Positions 6,835 through 16,900 of a stretch of 64,000 bases of DNA are shown here, one piece after another (positions within the stretch are counted from its first letter, which is position 1; the number at the start of each line of letters is the position of its first letter). The DNA is from Streptomyces sp. NBC_01591 (lineage in GTDB: Bacteria > Actinomycetota > Actinomycetes > Streptomycetales > Streptomycetaceae), in assembly GCF_035918155.1 (NCBI RefSeq), contig NZ_CP109329.1, forward strand, positions 108,744 to 172,743. The letters are read 5' to 3'. The notes under the pieces were generated by a model, which did no database searches, was not told the DNA's origin, and saw nothing but the letters and a program-made list of their open reading frames with translations. A program made the position numbers and the translations under genes.

Positions 6835-8742
6835 ATGACGAATACGACACCGTTCGACTGGCGGCCGTTCCTGCTCAGATGGAGCGAGGAGTGGTTGGAT
6901 TTCCTGCCCGATGATGAGACGCAGAGTGAGAGGGACGAAGCCGCCCGGCGGGCTCGGTGGTTGGGGTTCCCGCCGGCGTCCGAGGAGCGGATCGCAGCCA
7001 TGGAGGAGCGCCTCGGCCGACGGATGCCCCCGTCGTACCGGGAATTCCTCAAGGTCAGCGACGGGTGGCAGCACGCTGGCGGGTTCATCTGGCTACTGGC
7101 GGGGACCACGGACGTGCGCTGGCACAACAACGAGTCCGGACTGGCGGACATGTTCGAGGAGTACCTGGACGACGACGCCGGACCCGACGAGCGGCGGGAA
7201 GCGGACGTCTGGCGGCGCGGGCTCCAGCTCGACGTCGAGTCCGACAGCATCCACGTCCTCTTGGATCCCGAGGACGTGGACGAGGATGGCGAGTGGGCCG
7301 TGTACACGTGGGCGAGCTGGCGGGCCGCGCCACCCGAGCGGTACGCGAACTTCGTCGAGTTCATGCGGGGCATGTACCGGGAGTTCCACTGCCTGCGGGC
7401 ACGCCCGGCCGACGGGGAGCCGGAGTTCGCCAACGACACGACGCGAGAGCTGGATGCCCGGATGGAGCAGGCCCGGCTGGAGGCGCTGCGCGGCGACTGG
7501 GAACGGGCCGGGCACGCGCTGGACGAGGCAAGGGAGTACGGCAGACCGCGGGCCGCCGGGCTGGGTGACCAGATACGCCGCCTGCTCGGACGGACCTACA
7601 TGGTGTACTTCGAGGACGTGGTGACCGATCCGCAGTACGCGCCCGAGCTGCTGCCGGCGCTGGTCGCCGAGCACGCGGCGCACTCGTACAGGGACGACTC
7701 CACACTGATGTTCCACCTGCGGGGAGTCGGTGACGACGTGGTGTCGCTGGCCTACGCGACGCTGGAGCAGGTACGCAACGGCACGTACCGGTACGCGGCG
7801 GCCGGACCGTTCGGGGAAGCGGTCGAACGGGCACGGGAGCTGGCTCGGTGGGGCAATACCGACGGGGCATGGCGGACACTGATAGACGCTCTGCCGGTAT
7901 GGCAGCCGCTGGGACCCGACCACCTGGCGCCGCTGGGATGGGTGGCCGACCCTCTGCTCGGACCCCTGTTGACCCCGGAACGGGGCCGCGAGCTGCTGTC
8001 CACCCCCAGGGGCGGGCAGGCGGGTGAGGCACCGAGCCCGACGGCCGGCCTCGACCCGGACAACCTGGCGTGGCTCGCGGACCCCGACCCCCACGACAAC
8101 CTCACGTCCTACCGGTTCGTCCTGGTCGAAGGTGTGCAGCCGGAGGACTTGCCCGGACGCCTCGAGGACGGGAACGAGACAGCGCTGGACGATCCCATGA
8201 CTTTCGACGAAGCCCGCCACCGATCGCTCCGCGGACAGAGGGAGTTCTCGTCCTACGACGACAAAGCCCTCATGGCGGTCGGCCGGGCCGGCACCCGTTG
8301 GAGCTTCGCCTTCGACAGCGACCCTGCGCATTTCGACCCGCAGCGGTTCGTCTCCCCGGCTGCGGCCGCCAGCGCGGGCACCCGCGCGGTGGTCGTGTGG
8401 AGCGGTCTGAGGACCTGGCGCGGGGCACCGTTCTTCCACCTCTCCGTAGCGCAGGACGGTGCCGAGCAGTACGCCTTCACGTACGCGGGCGGAGAGATAC
8501 GCCGGACCGGGGAGATACCACGGGCACTGGACCCGGAGCGGTTCGTCGGCTCCGGGGAGGAGGCAACCGAGGCGGAACGGCCGCTACTGGAGGCCGTGAC
8601 CGGCGAGTTCGGTGTCCAACTGCCGCGCCACGCGATCACGAACGGACGGCTGCACACGTTCATCACCCGCTCATGGACGCGGCCGCCGGGAAACGGGGAG
8701 GCGTACGCCGTGGTCAGCATGAACTGGGGTGCCGCGCGCTGA
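6835..8742 (+). CDS. Large SMI1/KNR4 (SUKH)-domain protein
   Basis: 635 residues from the ATG at 6835; an in-frame GTG at 6805 is an alternative, and neither has a strong ribosome site. The N-terminal ~150 residues carry the SUKH signature: MEERLGRRMPPSYREFLKVS, then a GFIWLL strand. SUKH proteins are best known as immunity proteins of contact-dependent or secreted nuclease toxins. The C-terminal third (from SYRFVLVEGVQPEDLPGRL) resembles another actinobacterial immunity-like domain of the DUF6461 type; that link is from memory. No toxin gene is adjacent. It is unusually long and apparently multi-domain for a SUKH protein. Confidence 0.75.
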   Translation: MTNTTPFDWRPFLLRWSEEWLDFLPDDETQSERDEAARRARWLGFPPASEERIAAMEERLGRRMPPSYREFLKVSDGWQHAGGFIWLLAGTTDVRWHNNESGLADMFEEYLDDDAGPDERREADVWRRGLQLDVESDSIHVLLDPEDVDEDGEWAVYTWASWRAAPPERYANFVEFMRGMYREFHCLRARPADGEPEFANDTTRELDARMEQARLEALRGDWERAGHALDEAREYGRPRAAGLGDQIRRLLGRTYMVYFEDVVTDPQYAPELLPALVAEHAAHSYRDDSTLMFHLRGVGDDVVSLAYATLEQVRNGTYRYAAAGPFGEAVERARELARWGNTDGAWRTLIDALPVWQPLGPDHLAPLGWVADPLLGPLLTPERGRELLSTPRGGQAGEAPSPTAGLDPDNLAWLADPDPHDNLTSYRFVLVEGVQPEDLPGRLEDGNETALDDPMTFDEARHRSLRGQREFSSYDDKALMAVGRAGTRWSFAFDSDPAHFDPQRFVSPAAAASAGTRAVVVWSGLRTWRGAPFFHLSVAQDGAEQYAFTYAGGEIRRTGEIPRALDPERFVGSGEEATEAERPLLEAVTGEFGVQLPRHAITNGRLHTFITRSWTRPPGNGEAYAVVSMNWGAAR

Positions 8743-8942
8743 CGGACAAGGCACCCGAACCACTTCCGTGCCGCCACTGCCCCACTGACGTCCCCGATGA
8801 CCAACTCGCTGACATCCGGTGTCCGGCCCTACTGACATCTCGATATCCAACGGCATCAGAACGAAGCCGGCCGCGGTCGGTTTGTCGTCCGCGGACCGTC
8901 GTCTGCCACGACAACGTCAGTGGTTCTGCCACGGAAGTGTCA

Positions 8943-9399
8943 GTGGGGCTGGAGTTCGGCGAGCAGGCTGCGGATGTGCCCGCTGGCACCGACGAGACCC
9001 TGGCCAACCTCACCCCGGTGGCCGCGGCCGCCGCCCTGCGCCTGCTCGCCGACGCCATCCGGCGCGGCGCCACCCACGACGACGTCGTGGAGGTGCAAGC
9101 AGGCCGGAGTGCACGACGCGTTCGCCGATGTCCTCGATGCCGCTTCCACTGCCGTGATGAACGGCCTGGACGACCCGTACGAGTGCGACGGACGGCTGCA
9201 CGCCGACAACCTCTCTCCCCCGTGCAGAGCCGAAGGCCGGTGGTCAGCGCGGCCCATGCTCACCTTGATCACGGATCACGAACGTCGCTATGTCAGCCGC
9301 AAGGCGCGTGAAGAACTTTTGCCCATCTTGAAGCAACCAATAGACGATGCCGGCTTTCTGACGTCTCGCGTCCTGCGATCGATGGGAGACACGAGATGA
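8943..9399 (+). pseudogene. Frameshifted remnant of an unidentified gene
   Basis: A GTG at 8943 with GGAAG upstream opens a coding-like frame (VGLEFGEQAADVP, then AAAALRLLADAIRRGA). It must shift near 9100 to continue as GVHDAFADVLDAASTAVMNG. The second frame runs to 9399 and overlaps the metallopeptidase start as ATGA. The flanks carry the dispersed ACTGACATCTCG and GAAGTGTCAGT elements. The family is not recognised and the remnant is probably non-functional. Confidence 0.4.
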
Positions 9400-10862
9400 A
9401 ACCGCATATGGCGAAGGGCAGCCGGCCTCGGGCGGCGGTCCCGGGCCGTCTGTCCGGCTGGGCTCCGGCCACAGCACTCCTCCTGGCCGTGACGACGTCC
9501 TGCACCGGCTCCGCACCGGGAAACGGTGCCGTCGTCGGAAAGCCCGGTACGGCCGGAGTGGGGGATCGGCTGTTCCCAGCGCTCGGCAATGGCGGCTATG
9601 ACGTGGTGCACTACGGGCTGACGCTGGATTACATGCCCGAGACCAACCACCTGAAGGGCACGGCGGTCATCACAGCGCGGGCCACCCAGGACCTGAGCCG
9701 CTTCAACCTCGACCTGTCAGGGCTGCGGGTACGCACCACCACGGTGCAAGGAGCCAAGGCCCAAGTCGCTCGCTCGGGGGACGAGCTGCTCGTGACACCG
9801 GCGAAGACGGTGAGGAACCGCGAAGTCTTCAAGACAGTCATCACCTACGACGGCACACCGCGCACGCTCAAGGACGACGACGGAGGCCTGGAAGGCTGGA
9901 TAGAGACCGACGACGGCTCGACGGCCCTGGGTCAGCTGTCCGGCTCCATGACCTGGTTCCCGGGCAACCATCACCCGTCGGACAAGGCCACGTACGACAC
10001 CACGGTCACCGTGCCCAAGGACGAGGACGGCGACCCCTACGACGTGATCAGCAACGGTGAGCTGATCACGGAGGAGGACAAGGGTAAAACGGTGACCCGG
10101 CACTGGCGCACTGAGGAGCCCATGGCCAGCTACCTCGCACACGTCTCCGTCGGTTACTTCGAGATCCACAAGGGCTGGACGGACGATGACGTGCCCGTCT
10201 ACGTCGCCATCGACCCCGACGAGGCCGAAGACTCCGCCGATGTCGCAGACCTGGTGCCCGAGATCGTCGACTGGGCCGGCAAACGCTTCGGTCCCTACCC
10301 CTTCTCCTCGACCGGTGCCATCGTCGACCACCTGCCCGGGCTCGACTACGCCCTGGAGACCCAGACCAAGCCCTACTTCGGCGAGGTGCCCGAAGAGGCG
10401 CTGCTCGTGCACGAACTGGCACACCAGTGGTTCGGCAACTCCGTCACCCCGCGCAAGTGGAAGGACATGTGGCTCAGCGAGGGTCTGGCCACCTACGCGG
10501 AGTGGCTTTGGGAGGAGGAGCGGGGCAACAGGAGCACCACGGAGATCTTCAAGGACTTCTACGACGGCACGGACGCCGAGAGCGAGGGCATCTGGGCGTT
10601 CCCGCCAGCGGATCCGCCCAGCGGAGGGCGCGTCTCCGACCCGCCCGTCTACGGACGCGGTGCCATGGTCGTGCACAAGGTGCGCAGGGCCGTCGGCGAC
10701 GAGACCTTCTTCGGCATCCTTCGTGCCTGGACCCGGCAGCACCGGCACGGCAATGCTGACACCCGGCAGTTCATCGCCCTGTGCGAGAGCAAGTCCGGGA
10801 AGGACTTGACCGCGCTCTTCAACACCTGGCTCTTCGACAAGAAGAAGCCCTCCCGGATGTGA
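9396..10862 (+). CDS. Lipoprotein M1-family zinc metallopeptidase
   Basis: 488 residues. A lipoprotein signal (hydrophobic ATALLLAVTT with lipobox TTSC at about residues 33-36) predicts export and lipid anchoring outside the membrane. The body matches M1 aminopeptidase-like proteins: an N-terminal beta domain, then HELAHQWFGN at about residues 339-348 (HExxH zinc ligands and catalytic Glu), and WLSEGLATY with the third zinc ligand about 19 residues later. A PVYGRGAMV segment with the usual catalytic Tyr follows. It is shorter than PepN because it lacks the large C-terminal HEAT region, as in other secreted actinobacterial M1 proteins. It should cleave N-terminal residues from external peptides. 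Confidence 0.9.
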   Translation: MKPHMAKGSRPRAAVPGRLSGWAPATALLLAVTTSCTGSAPGNGAVVGKPGTAGVGDRLFPALGNGGYDVVHYGLTLDYMPETNHLKGTAVITARATQDLSRFNLDLSGLRVRTTTVQGAKAQVARSGDELLVTPAKTVRNREVFKTVITYDGTPRTLKDDDGGLEGWIETDDGSTALGQLSGSMTWFPGNHHPSDKATYDTTVTVPKDEDGDPYDVISNGELITEEDKGKTVTRHWRTEEPMASYLAHVSVGYFEIHKGWTDDDVPVYVAIDPDEAEDSADVADLVPEIVDWAGKRFGPYPFSSTGAIVDHLPGLDYALETQTKPYFGEVPEEALLVHELAHQWFGNSVTPRKWKDMWLSEGLATYAEWLWEEERGNRSTTEIFKDFYDGTDAESEGIWAFPPADPPSGGRVSDPPVYGRGAMVVHKVRRAVGDETFFGILRAWTRQHRHGNADTRQFIALCESKSGKDLTALFNTWLFDKKKPSRM

Positions 10863-10872
10863 GGAGGGCGAT

Positions 10873-10919
10873 CCGGCTGGAGAAGGGCTCTCCGCAGGGG
10901 AAAGCCCTTCTCCAGCCGG
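10873..10919. terminator. Bidirectional terminator between convergent protease genes
   Basis: A 17-bp perfect stem (10873-10889 with 10903-10919) and a 13-nt loop sit 10 nt after the M1 stop and just before the stop of the convergent trypsin-like gene. It probably serves both. Confidence 0.8.
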
Positions 10920-10928
10920 CGGGAGGCT

Positions 10929-12938
10929 CTACGCAGGCGGGTACACCAGCGTGATCTCGCGGTTCAGGCCGGTCTCGTCGGCATCCGGGTACATGGACAC
11001 CTCACCGTCGGACCACCGCACCAGGAAGTCGTCCGGGTGGCGGTTGTCCGTGTAGTCGCCGGCGCCCAGGATGGTGGCGTGCGTCCAGAGCCGGTTGGGC
11101 TTCTTGACCTGGATCTCGCCGTGGAAACCGTTCTGGTCGATGTCCTTGTAGAGGGTCAGTTCGCCGTCCGTCCAGCGCACGATGAGGTCGTGCTGGTCGT
11201 TGCCGGTGAAGTCGCCCGACGTGATCGTCGAGGCGTGCTTCCAGGTGCCGTTGGGCGCGGCGATTTTCTTCTCGCCGTGGAAGCCGTCGCGGTTGACGTC
11301 GGTGTACAGGGTGACTTCACCGTCGCTCCAGCGGACCAGGAGATCGTCGGCCCACTTGTTGCTGGTCGTGTAGCGACCACCGGTGATGGAAGTGGCGTGC
11401 TTCCACAGGTCGTTGGGCTTCTGTAGCTGTACCTCGCCGTGGAGCCCCTTCTCGTCGACATCGGGATAGAGCGTCAGTTCGCCGTCCGTCCATCGGACGA
11501 TGAGGTCGTCGCGGTCGGCCCCGGTGAAGTCGCCCGCGGCCATGGTCGCGGCGTGCTTCCAGGTACCGTTGGGCGCGACGAGACGAATCTCCTTGTCGAA
11601 GTTGTCGGCTTCCTCCCCGGCACCGCGGTACAAGGTCAGCTCGCCGTCGGACCAGCGCACGATCAGGTCGGAGTAGTCCCAGGATCCCGGATTGCCGTCA
11701 GTGAAGTAGCCACCCGTCATGACGTCGGCATGCTGCCAGGTCTCGGCCTTGCCCAGGACACCACGGCCCGCCGGCTGACGGTTGTTGACCGCGTCGTCGT
11801 ACAGCGCCTTGGCGTCGCCGTCGAGGTAGGAGCTGTAGGAGATGTCGTCCTTGTCGCCGCCCGTCTTCCAGCCGCCGATGACGCCGATGACGCCCCAGCC
11901 GCTGCCCCGCTTGATGAGGAACGGGCCACCGGAGGCACCACCCGAGTACTTGTCACAGGCGATGCGCAGGAAGCTGCCCGGGATCTTGGGGTCGGTGCTG
12001 TCGTAACGGACGGTCTTGTCCGTGCAGTCCAGCGGGCGTTTCTGGTTGGCCGGGTAGCCGATGAGACGGGCGGGGTCGTGGTTGTACCCGGCGTTGATCA
12101 TCAGCTCGGCACCGCCGACGACGTCCTCGACGTTCTTGCCGCCGCGCGGTTCGAGCTGCAGGAAGTTGAAGTCGAGGTCGGCCGCGGCGTCCGGGCCCTT
12201 GGACAGGTACCGCTTGTCGACGTAGATACGCCCAGGCTTGACGGTGAAGGAGCCGTGCGGCTTCTTCCCGTCGTCGTACTGTGGGACGAACGCGAGGTTC
12301 TTGCGTGCGTCCTGGTCGTCGAAGCAGTGACCGGCGCTCATCACGATGTTCTTGCTGGGGCTCTTGACGACCGTGCCACCGCAGAAGCGGCCGGTTTCGG
12401 TGCCGTCGTTCCAGAAGAAGGTGCCGACGATGGGCAACCCTTCGAACGGCCGGCTGGCGGCGCGATCCATCCTGGTCGGAGCGGGAAAGTGCTTGGCCTC
12501 CTGCTCCTTGACGGGCTTCGCGGCCCGCATGCGCTCCGGCGTCCAGTAGTCGTCGGCGTCAGCCGGCGTGAACCCGCGCGCGTCGTCGTCCCCGCCTGCC
12601 GGGACAGGGGTCGACGGAACGGAAGACCGCTCCTCTGGGACAGGGGCCGACGGAACGGAAGACCGCTCCTCTGGGACAGGGGCCGACGGAACGGAAGACT
12701 GCTCCTCCGGAGCGGCGGTCGGCGAAGCGGAAGACTCCTCCGGCGGGACGGAGGCCGACGGAACAGAAGGCTGCTCCGGGACGGCAGGCGGCGAAACGGA
12801 GGACTGCTCCGCCGGGGTGCTCGGGGTGGCGTTCCCCGAGGGAGTCGGATCGCCTTGGTCGGCAATCGCCGGAAAACCCGGCAGTAGCATGAGTGCTGCG
12901 GCGCCCGCCGCAGTACCCAGCGCTCTGCGTAATCTCAT
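10929..12938 (-). CDS. Secreted trypsin-like serine protease with C-terminal FG-GAP/VCBS-like repeats
   Basis: 669 residues. The second in-frame ATG (12938) is chosen because GGGGGAA precedes it. A signal peptide (RRALGTAAGAAALMLLPG) is followed by a Pro/Ser/Glu linker made of short repeats (VPSAPVPEERSS, about residues 30-125). A chymotrypsin-fold domain follows, with SAGHCF (His), ADLDFNFLQL (likely Asp) and GGASGGPF (Ser). The last ~280 residues hold five repeats of the type DDLIVRWSDGELTLY, each ~50 residues, like integrin-type beta-propeller blades. It is likely an extracellular protease with a binding propeller. It is convergent with the M1 peptidase gene. Confidence 0.88.
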   Translation of the reverse strand: MRLRRALGTAAGAAALMLLPGFPAIADQGDPTPSGNATPSTPAEQSSVSPPAVPEQPSVPSASVPPEESSASPTAAPEEQSSVPSAPVPEERSSVPSAPVPEERSSVPSTPVPAGGDDDARGFTPADADDYWTPERMRAAKPVKEQEAKHFPAPTRMDRAASRPFEGLPIVGTFFWNDGTETGRFCGGTVVKSPSKNIVMSAGHCFDDQDARKNLAFVPQYDDGKKPHGSFTVKPGRIYVDKRYLSKGPDAAADLDFNFLQLEPRGGKNVEDVVGGAELMINAGYNHDPARLIGYPANQKRPLDCTDKTVRYDSTDPKIPGSFLRIACDKYSGGASGGPFLIKRGSGWGVIGVIGGWKTGGDKDDISYSSYLDGDAKALYDDAVNNRQPAGRGVLGKAETWQHADVMTGGYFTDGNPGSWDYSDLIVRWSDGELTLYRGAGEEADNFDKEIRLVAPNGTWKHAATMAAGDFTGADRDDLIVRWTDGELTLYPDVDEKGLHGEVQLQKPNDLWKHATSITGGRYTTSNKWADDLLVRWSDGEVTLYTDVNRDGFHGEKKIAAPNGTWKHASTITSGDFTGNDQHDLIVRWTDGELTLYKDIDQNGFHGEIQVKKPNRLWTHATILGAGDYTDNRHPDDFLVRWSDGEVSMYPDADETGLNREITLVYPPA

Positions 12939-13041
12939 GGTTGTTCCCCCACATGAAAAGAGACGCATGCCACGCCGCCTGGCGTGGCTGCGTCGAGGTC
13001 AGTCAAGATCGTATGACCACTACTGGCACGGGGAAGCACAA

Positions 13042-13608
13042 ATGATCGACTTCACACGTTCGTCCATCCGCTGCGGACTTGCCGCAATTGCCTTGCCGTT
13101 GATGTTGCTCGGGCAGGCCGGAGCGGCCCACGCCGATCAGCTCCCCTTCCCCAAGCAGGGGTACGGCTCCGTCGGTGGCCCTGCGGCGCCTGGCGAGGTA
13201 GTGAACCTCACGGTCAAGGAACGCCCCGGCAACCCGCACCCGACGGCAGTTGAGGTCTCAAGCCCTGCGCTGACCGACGACACCGCCCTCGGTGACACCA
13301 AGAGCGCCTGGGTGGGCGCGGGCCGGATCAAGAAGACGGTGAAGCCCGGAACGTATCCGGTGACATTCACGCTACGACACAAGAGCGCCGACTGTGTGAC
13401 GGAAAAGGACCGCGACTACGTGTGCGACTACCCCGCGATCGTCCTGCGCTCGAAAGTGACGGTATCGGGTCAGGACGAGACCGCGGCATCGAACGAAGGG
13501 CCAGGCTTCGGTGGCGGATTGGCCATCGGTATCGCGTCGGGCGCCGTGGCGACACTGGCTGTGGGCGGGGTACTGCTGCGCCTTCGCCGCCGCCGGGTTC
13601 CGTCCTGA
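13042..13608 (+). CDS. Secreted, C-terminally membrane-anchored protein
   Basis: 188 residues from the ATG at 13042, with GGGGAAG upstream. A signal peptide (LAAIALPLMLLGQAGAAHA, cleavage before DQL) is followed by a ~120-residue beta-rich extracellular domain with two cysteines (DCVTEKDRDYVC). A C-terminal hydrophobic segment (GGLAIGIASGAVATLAVGG) and a RLRRRR tail act as stop-transfer. There is no LPxTG motif. It is divergent from the protease gene. It resembles small cell-envelope proteins of Streptomyces of unknown function. Confidence 0.75.
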   Translation: MIDFTRSSIRCGLAAIALPLMLLGQAGAAHADQLPFPKQGYGSVGGPAAPGEVVNLTVKERPGNPHPTAVEVSSPALTDDTALGDTKSAWVGAGRIKKTVKPGTYPVTFTLRHKSADCVTEKDRDYVCDYPAIVLRSKVTVSGQDETAASNEGPGFGGGLAIGIASGAVATLAVGGVLLRLRRRRVPS

Positions 13609-13613
13609 CCCTC

Positions 13614-13815
13614 GAAACGCCTGCGCGTCTGGGGCGACGGCGGCATTGACCCCGGCGACGCCGCCCAGCGCCAGGCCCTCGAAGACCTCACGACCGCCGA
13701 CATGGTCACCCGCGGCGACATCATCGACGTCCTCCCCGGCCACGTCGCGTACAGCCTGCGGATGCTCTCCGAGCCGTCACCGCCTACTGACACACCTCAT
13801 GTCGCCGACCACTGA
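13614..13815 (+). pseudogene. 3' remnant of an unidentified gene
   Basis: A start-less open frame with good coding character (LRVWGDGGIDPGDAAQRQAL, then TRGDIIDVLPGHVAYSLRML) ends at a TGA at 13813. It lies in the 390-nt interval before the relaxase and is followed at once by an ACTGACATCTCG element. Only a C-terminal fragment is left; the family is not recognised. Confidence 0.35.
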
Positions 13816-13858
13816 CATCTCGTGTCGTCTCCCACTGACGTTCTGACGTCGTCCGACA

Positions 13859-13880
13859 TTTGTTGTCCGCGGACAACAAA
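13859..13880. promoter_or_regulatory. Dispersed palindrome, copy 3
   Basis: A perfect 22-bp dyad with core TTGTTGTCCGCGGACAACAA, ~120 nt upstream of the relaxase gene. Its position fits an operator controlling transfer genes or part of an oriT/maintenance site. Between it and the gene is a short AT-rich stretch (about 13915-13955) ending in ATGATCAT. Confidence 0.5.
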
Positions 13881-13998
13881 CCGACCACAGCTCCCGCGAC
13901 CAGAGGCTCCAGCGCCCAAAAATGGAAAGTACTTCAGGTATCATCAAAAAATGATCATGGTTCGCTGAGCGGACGAGTCGTCAGGGAAGGGGCCGGCC

Positions 13999-16900
13999 AT
14001 GGGATGGGCGACCCCGATCGTGGCTCCCGAGCAGGTCGAGTACCGGCTCGCAGAAGACTGTGGCTGTGACCAGTCGTCGGATGCCGAGGTCGAGTACCGG
14101 CTCGCGGCCGCGAGTGACCTGCGGTGGATCGGGAGCGGGCTGACGGAGCTGGGCCTGGTCGCGGGAGAGCCTGTCGATCCCGATGCCGCGCGGGCGCTGA
14201 TGGACGGCCGGGACTGGCGTACCGGTGAGCAGTTGGTGAAGCGCAAGCGGGAGCTGGACCCGCGCGGAAAGGTGACCGCGCGCGTAGTGGTCGACGCCAT
14301 CACCGAGCTCGCAGCCGCCGACGGGATGACTGCTGCGCAGTACCTCGGCAACGAGGCGCTGGCGAGCCGATTCGCACGTGCCGAACGCGGGATCGTCCGC
14401 GACGGGGAGGCGCACCTGCTGCCGGTCGGCGATGCCGGGCGTCTGGCAGCGGCGGCCGGGCTGTCGGTCGAGCAGCTCTACGGTGGCGATGTGATCGCCG
14501 AGGCGAACCGGTGGCGCAACCATCGCGTCGACGTCGGACTGCGCGGCGTCGACCTCTCTCTCGACCTCCCGAAATCCATCAGCACCGCGTACGCGCTCGC
14601 CGGCGAGGAACTGGCCGCGGCGATCGAGGGCGAGTGGATGGCCTCGGTGACCGAAGCAGTCGGGGCTCTGGAGGAGTGGACGGCCTATGGCATGGCCGGT
14701 CACCACGGTGACGGGCAGCGCGCCGAGCGGGTGGCCACCTCCGGGCTGATCGGCTGGACGACGCTGCATCGCTCCGCCCGACCGGTGGACGCATCCCCGG
14801 GTGACCCGCACCTGCATGTTCACGTCAACATTGCGCACATGGCGCGCTGCGAGGACGGGAAGTGGCGCACCATCGCGGCCGGGGCGGAGGACCTGCTCCG
14901 GCACGTGCACCTGATCAACGAGATTGCCGAGGCCCGGCTGCGCGCCCGGCTGATCGAGCGTCACGGTGCGCGGTTCGTCCGCAGCGAGAGCACAGGGGCG
15001 TGGGAACTCGTAGGCGTCGACGGGGACCTGCGCAGTGCCTTCTCGCGTCGCCGGCAGCAAGTCCTCGCCCTCGTCGGCAGGGACGCCGGCCGTGATCGGA
15101 TGAGGGCCGCCGCGAGGTGGACGGCCCAGGCCAAGGACGAGGCGGCGGCAGAGGCGCCACGCCACAACTGGCGGACGCGCGCCGCGGCGGTGCTGGGCAG
15201 CGAGGCTGCCGTTGACGCGATGGTCGCGGCCGCACTTCCCGGGCCCGACGGGCCCGCACCGTCATGGCCTGGTGGTGACCGGCCGCTGATGCCAGGTCCG
15301 CAGGAGATTGCCTCGCAGATCTGGGATCCCGAACACGGGTTGACCGCAGCCCGGAAGGCTGTCACCCATACCCACGTCATGGCCGCCGTCACACGGACGC
15401 TGCCCTACCTGTTGAGCAAGGACCAGCTGGTCGCGCTGACCGACGAGGTCCTGCCCGTCGACGGGCATGCCGTACGTCTCGCGGATTCCAACCGGCACCA
15501 CCGCACACACCGTCAGCGCTACACGCACAGCGGCGTCGTCGCGGCCGAGCAGACCATCATCGAGTGCGCGACGGCCGGTCTGGGTGCGGGCCTGGCGCAG
15601 CTGACGCCCGAGGCCGCCGAGCTGACGATCGCCACCGTAGAAGTCGCCCAGTCCATGTCCGGCCGCGCCTTCCGGTTCTCTCCTCAGCAGCGCGCCGTCG
15701 TGATGCGTCTGCTCACCGCCGGGCACGGGACCGACGCCGTGATCGGCGTCGCGGGTGCGGGCAAGACCACATTGATGAGTGCCGCCAGGGCCGGGTGGGA
15801 GGCCGCCGGCCTGACCGTTGCCGGAGCGAGCACGGCGGCCGTGGCGGCCGCGAACCTTGCCGCCGAGGCAGGCATCGAGTCCCGGACGATCGCGGCCTGG
15901 ACGCGCGAGATCAGCGGCGGACGCGGTCTCCATGGCGTTGGCGTCATGGTCATCGACGAGGCAGCCATGGTCGACGACCGCGCCCTCGCCGCGTTGCTCC
16001 GCCATGCCGCCCGGACCGGCACGAAGATCGCCGGTGTCGGCGATCCGCTGCAGCTGCGCGCCGTCGGCATCGGCGGCGGCTTCGCCCGGATCCACCGGCT
16101 CGTCGACGGGCTGCAACTGACGGAGAACCGGCGTCAGCGAGACGTCGTCGAGAGAGCGGCGCTGCAGGACTGGCGCGATGGAGGCCGTACGACAGCCATT
16201 TCGGCGTACGCCGCACACGGTCACGTACACGCTGATGACACCGCCACCGAGGCCCTGACCTCCATGCTCGCGCGCTGGAACGAGGTACGCGGCCGATGGT
16301 CCGGGGATCCACACGGGCAGGTCGCCGATCTGCTGCTGCTCGCCGCACGGCGGGCGGACGTGGCCGCGCTCAACGCAGGGGCCCGCGCCGTCCTGGTCGC
16401 CTCCGGAGAACTGGACGCGGGCCGTACGTACGCAGTTGCCGGCGGCGGCCGGGTCGCCTTCGCCGCCGGAGACCTGGTCCACATCCGGCGCAACGACTAC
16501 CGCTCCCGCCGCGACCTTTCCCAGCCCGACGTGCTCAACGGCTTCCGCGGCGTTGTCCTCGAAGTAGACGACGAGCGGGGGGTACGGGTCGAATGGCGCC
16601 GTCGACGCCCCGGCGGCGGGCACGACACACAGGCCGCGTGGATGTCGAAGAAGGACATCGCCGAGGGCCGGCTGACCCACGGCTACGCCATGACGATCGG
16701 TTCCGCCCAGGGCCTCACCTCCGACCTGACGATCGCCTATGGCCTGCATGCCGACTCCCGTTCGCTGTACCCGGCCATGTCCCGGGCCCGGCTGGGATCG
16801 CACCTCTTCCTGCCGCTCGACGAACTCGAGGACGACGTCACCCGGATCCGCTTCGGTGAAGTCCGTACCGACGGCGAACGACTGGACCGTGCCGTCGCGG

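Noticed and set aside
11439..12887. 482-codon plus-strand frame opposite the trypsin-like gene
   Set aside because: The opposite strand encodes a signal peptide, complete catalytic triad and blade repeats. The plus frame is low-complexity and has no initiation signal.
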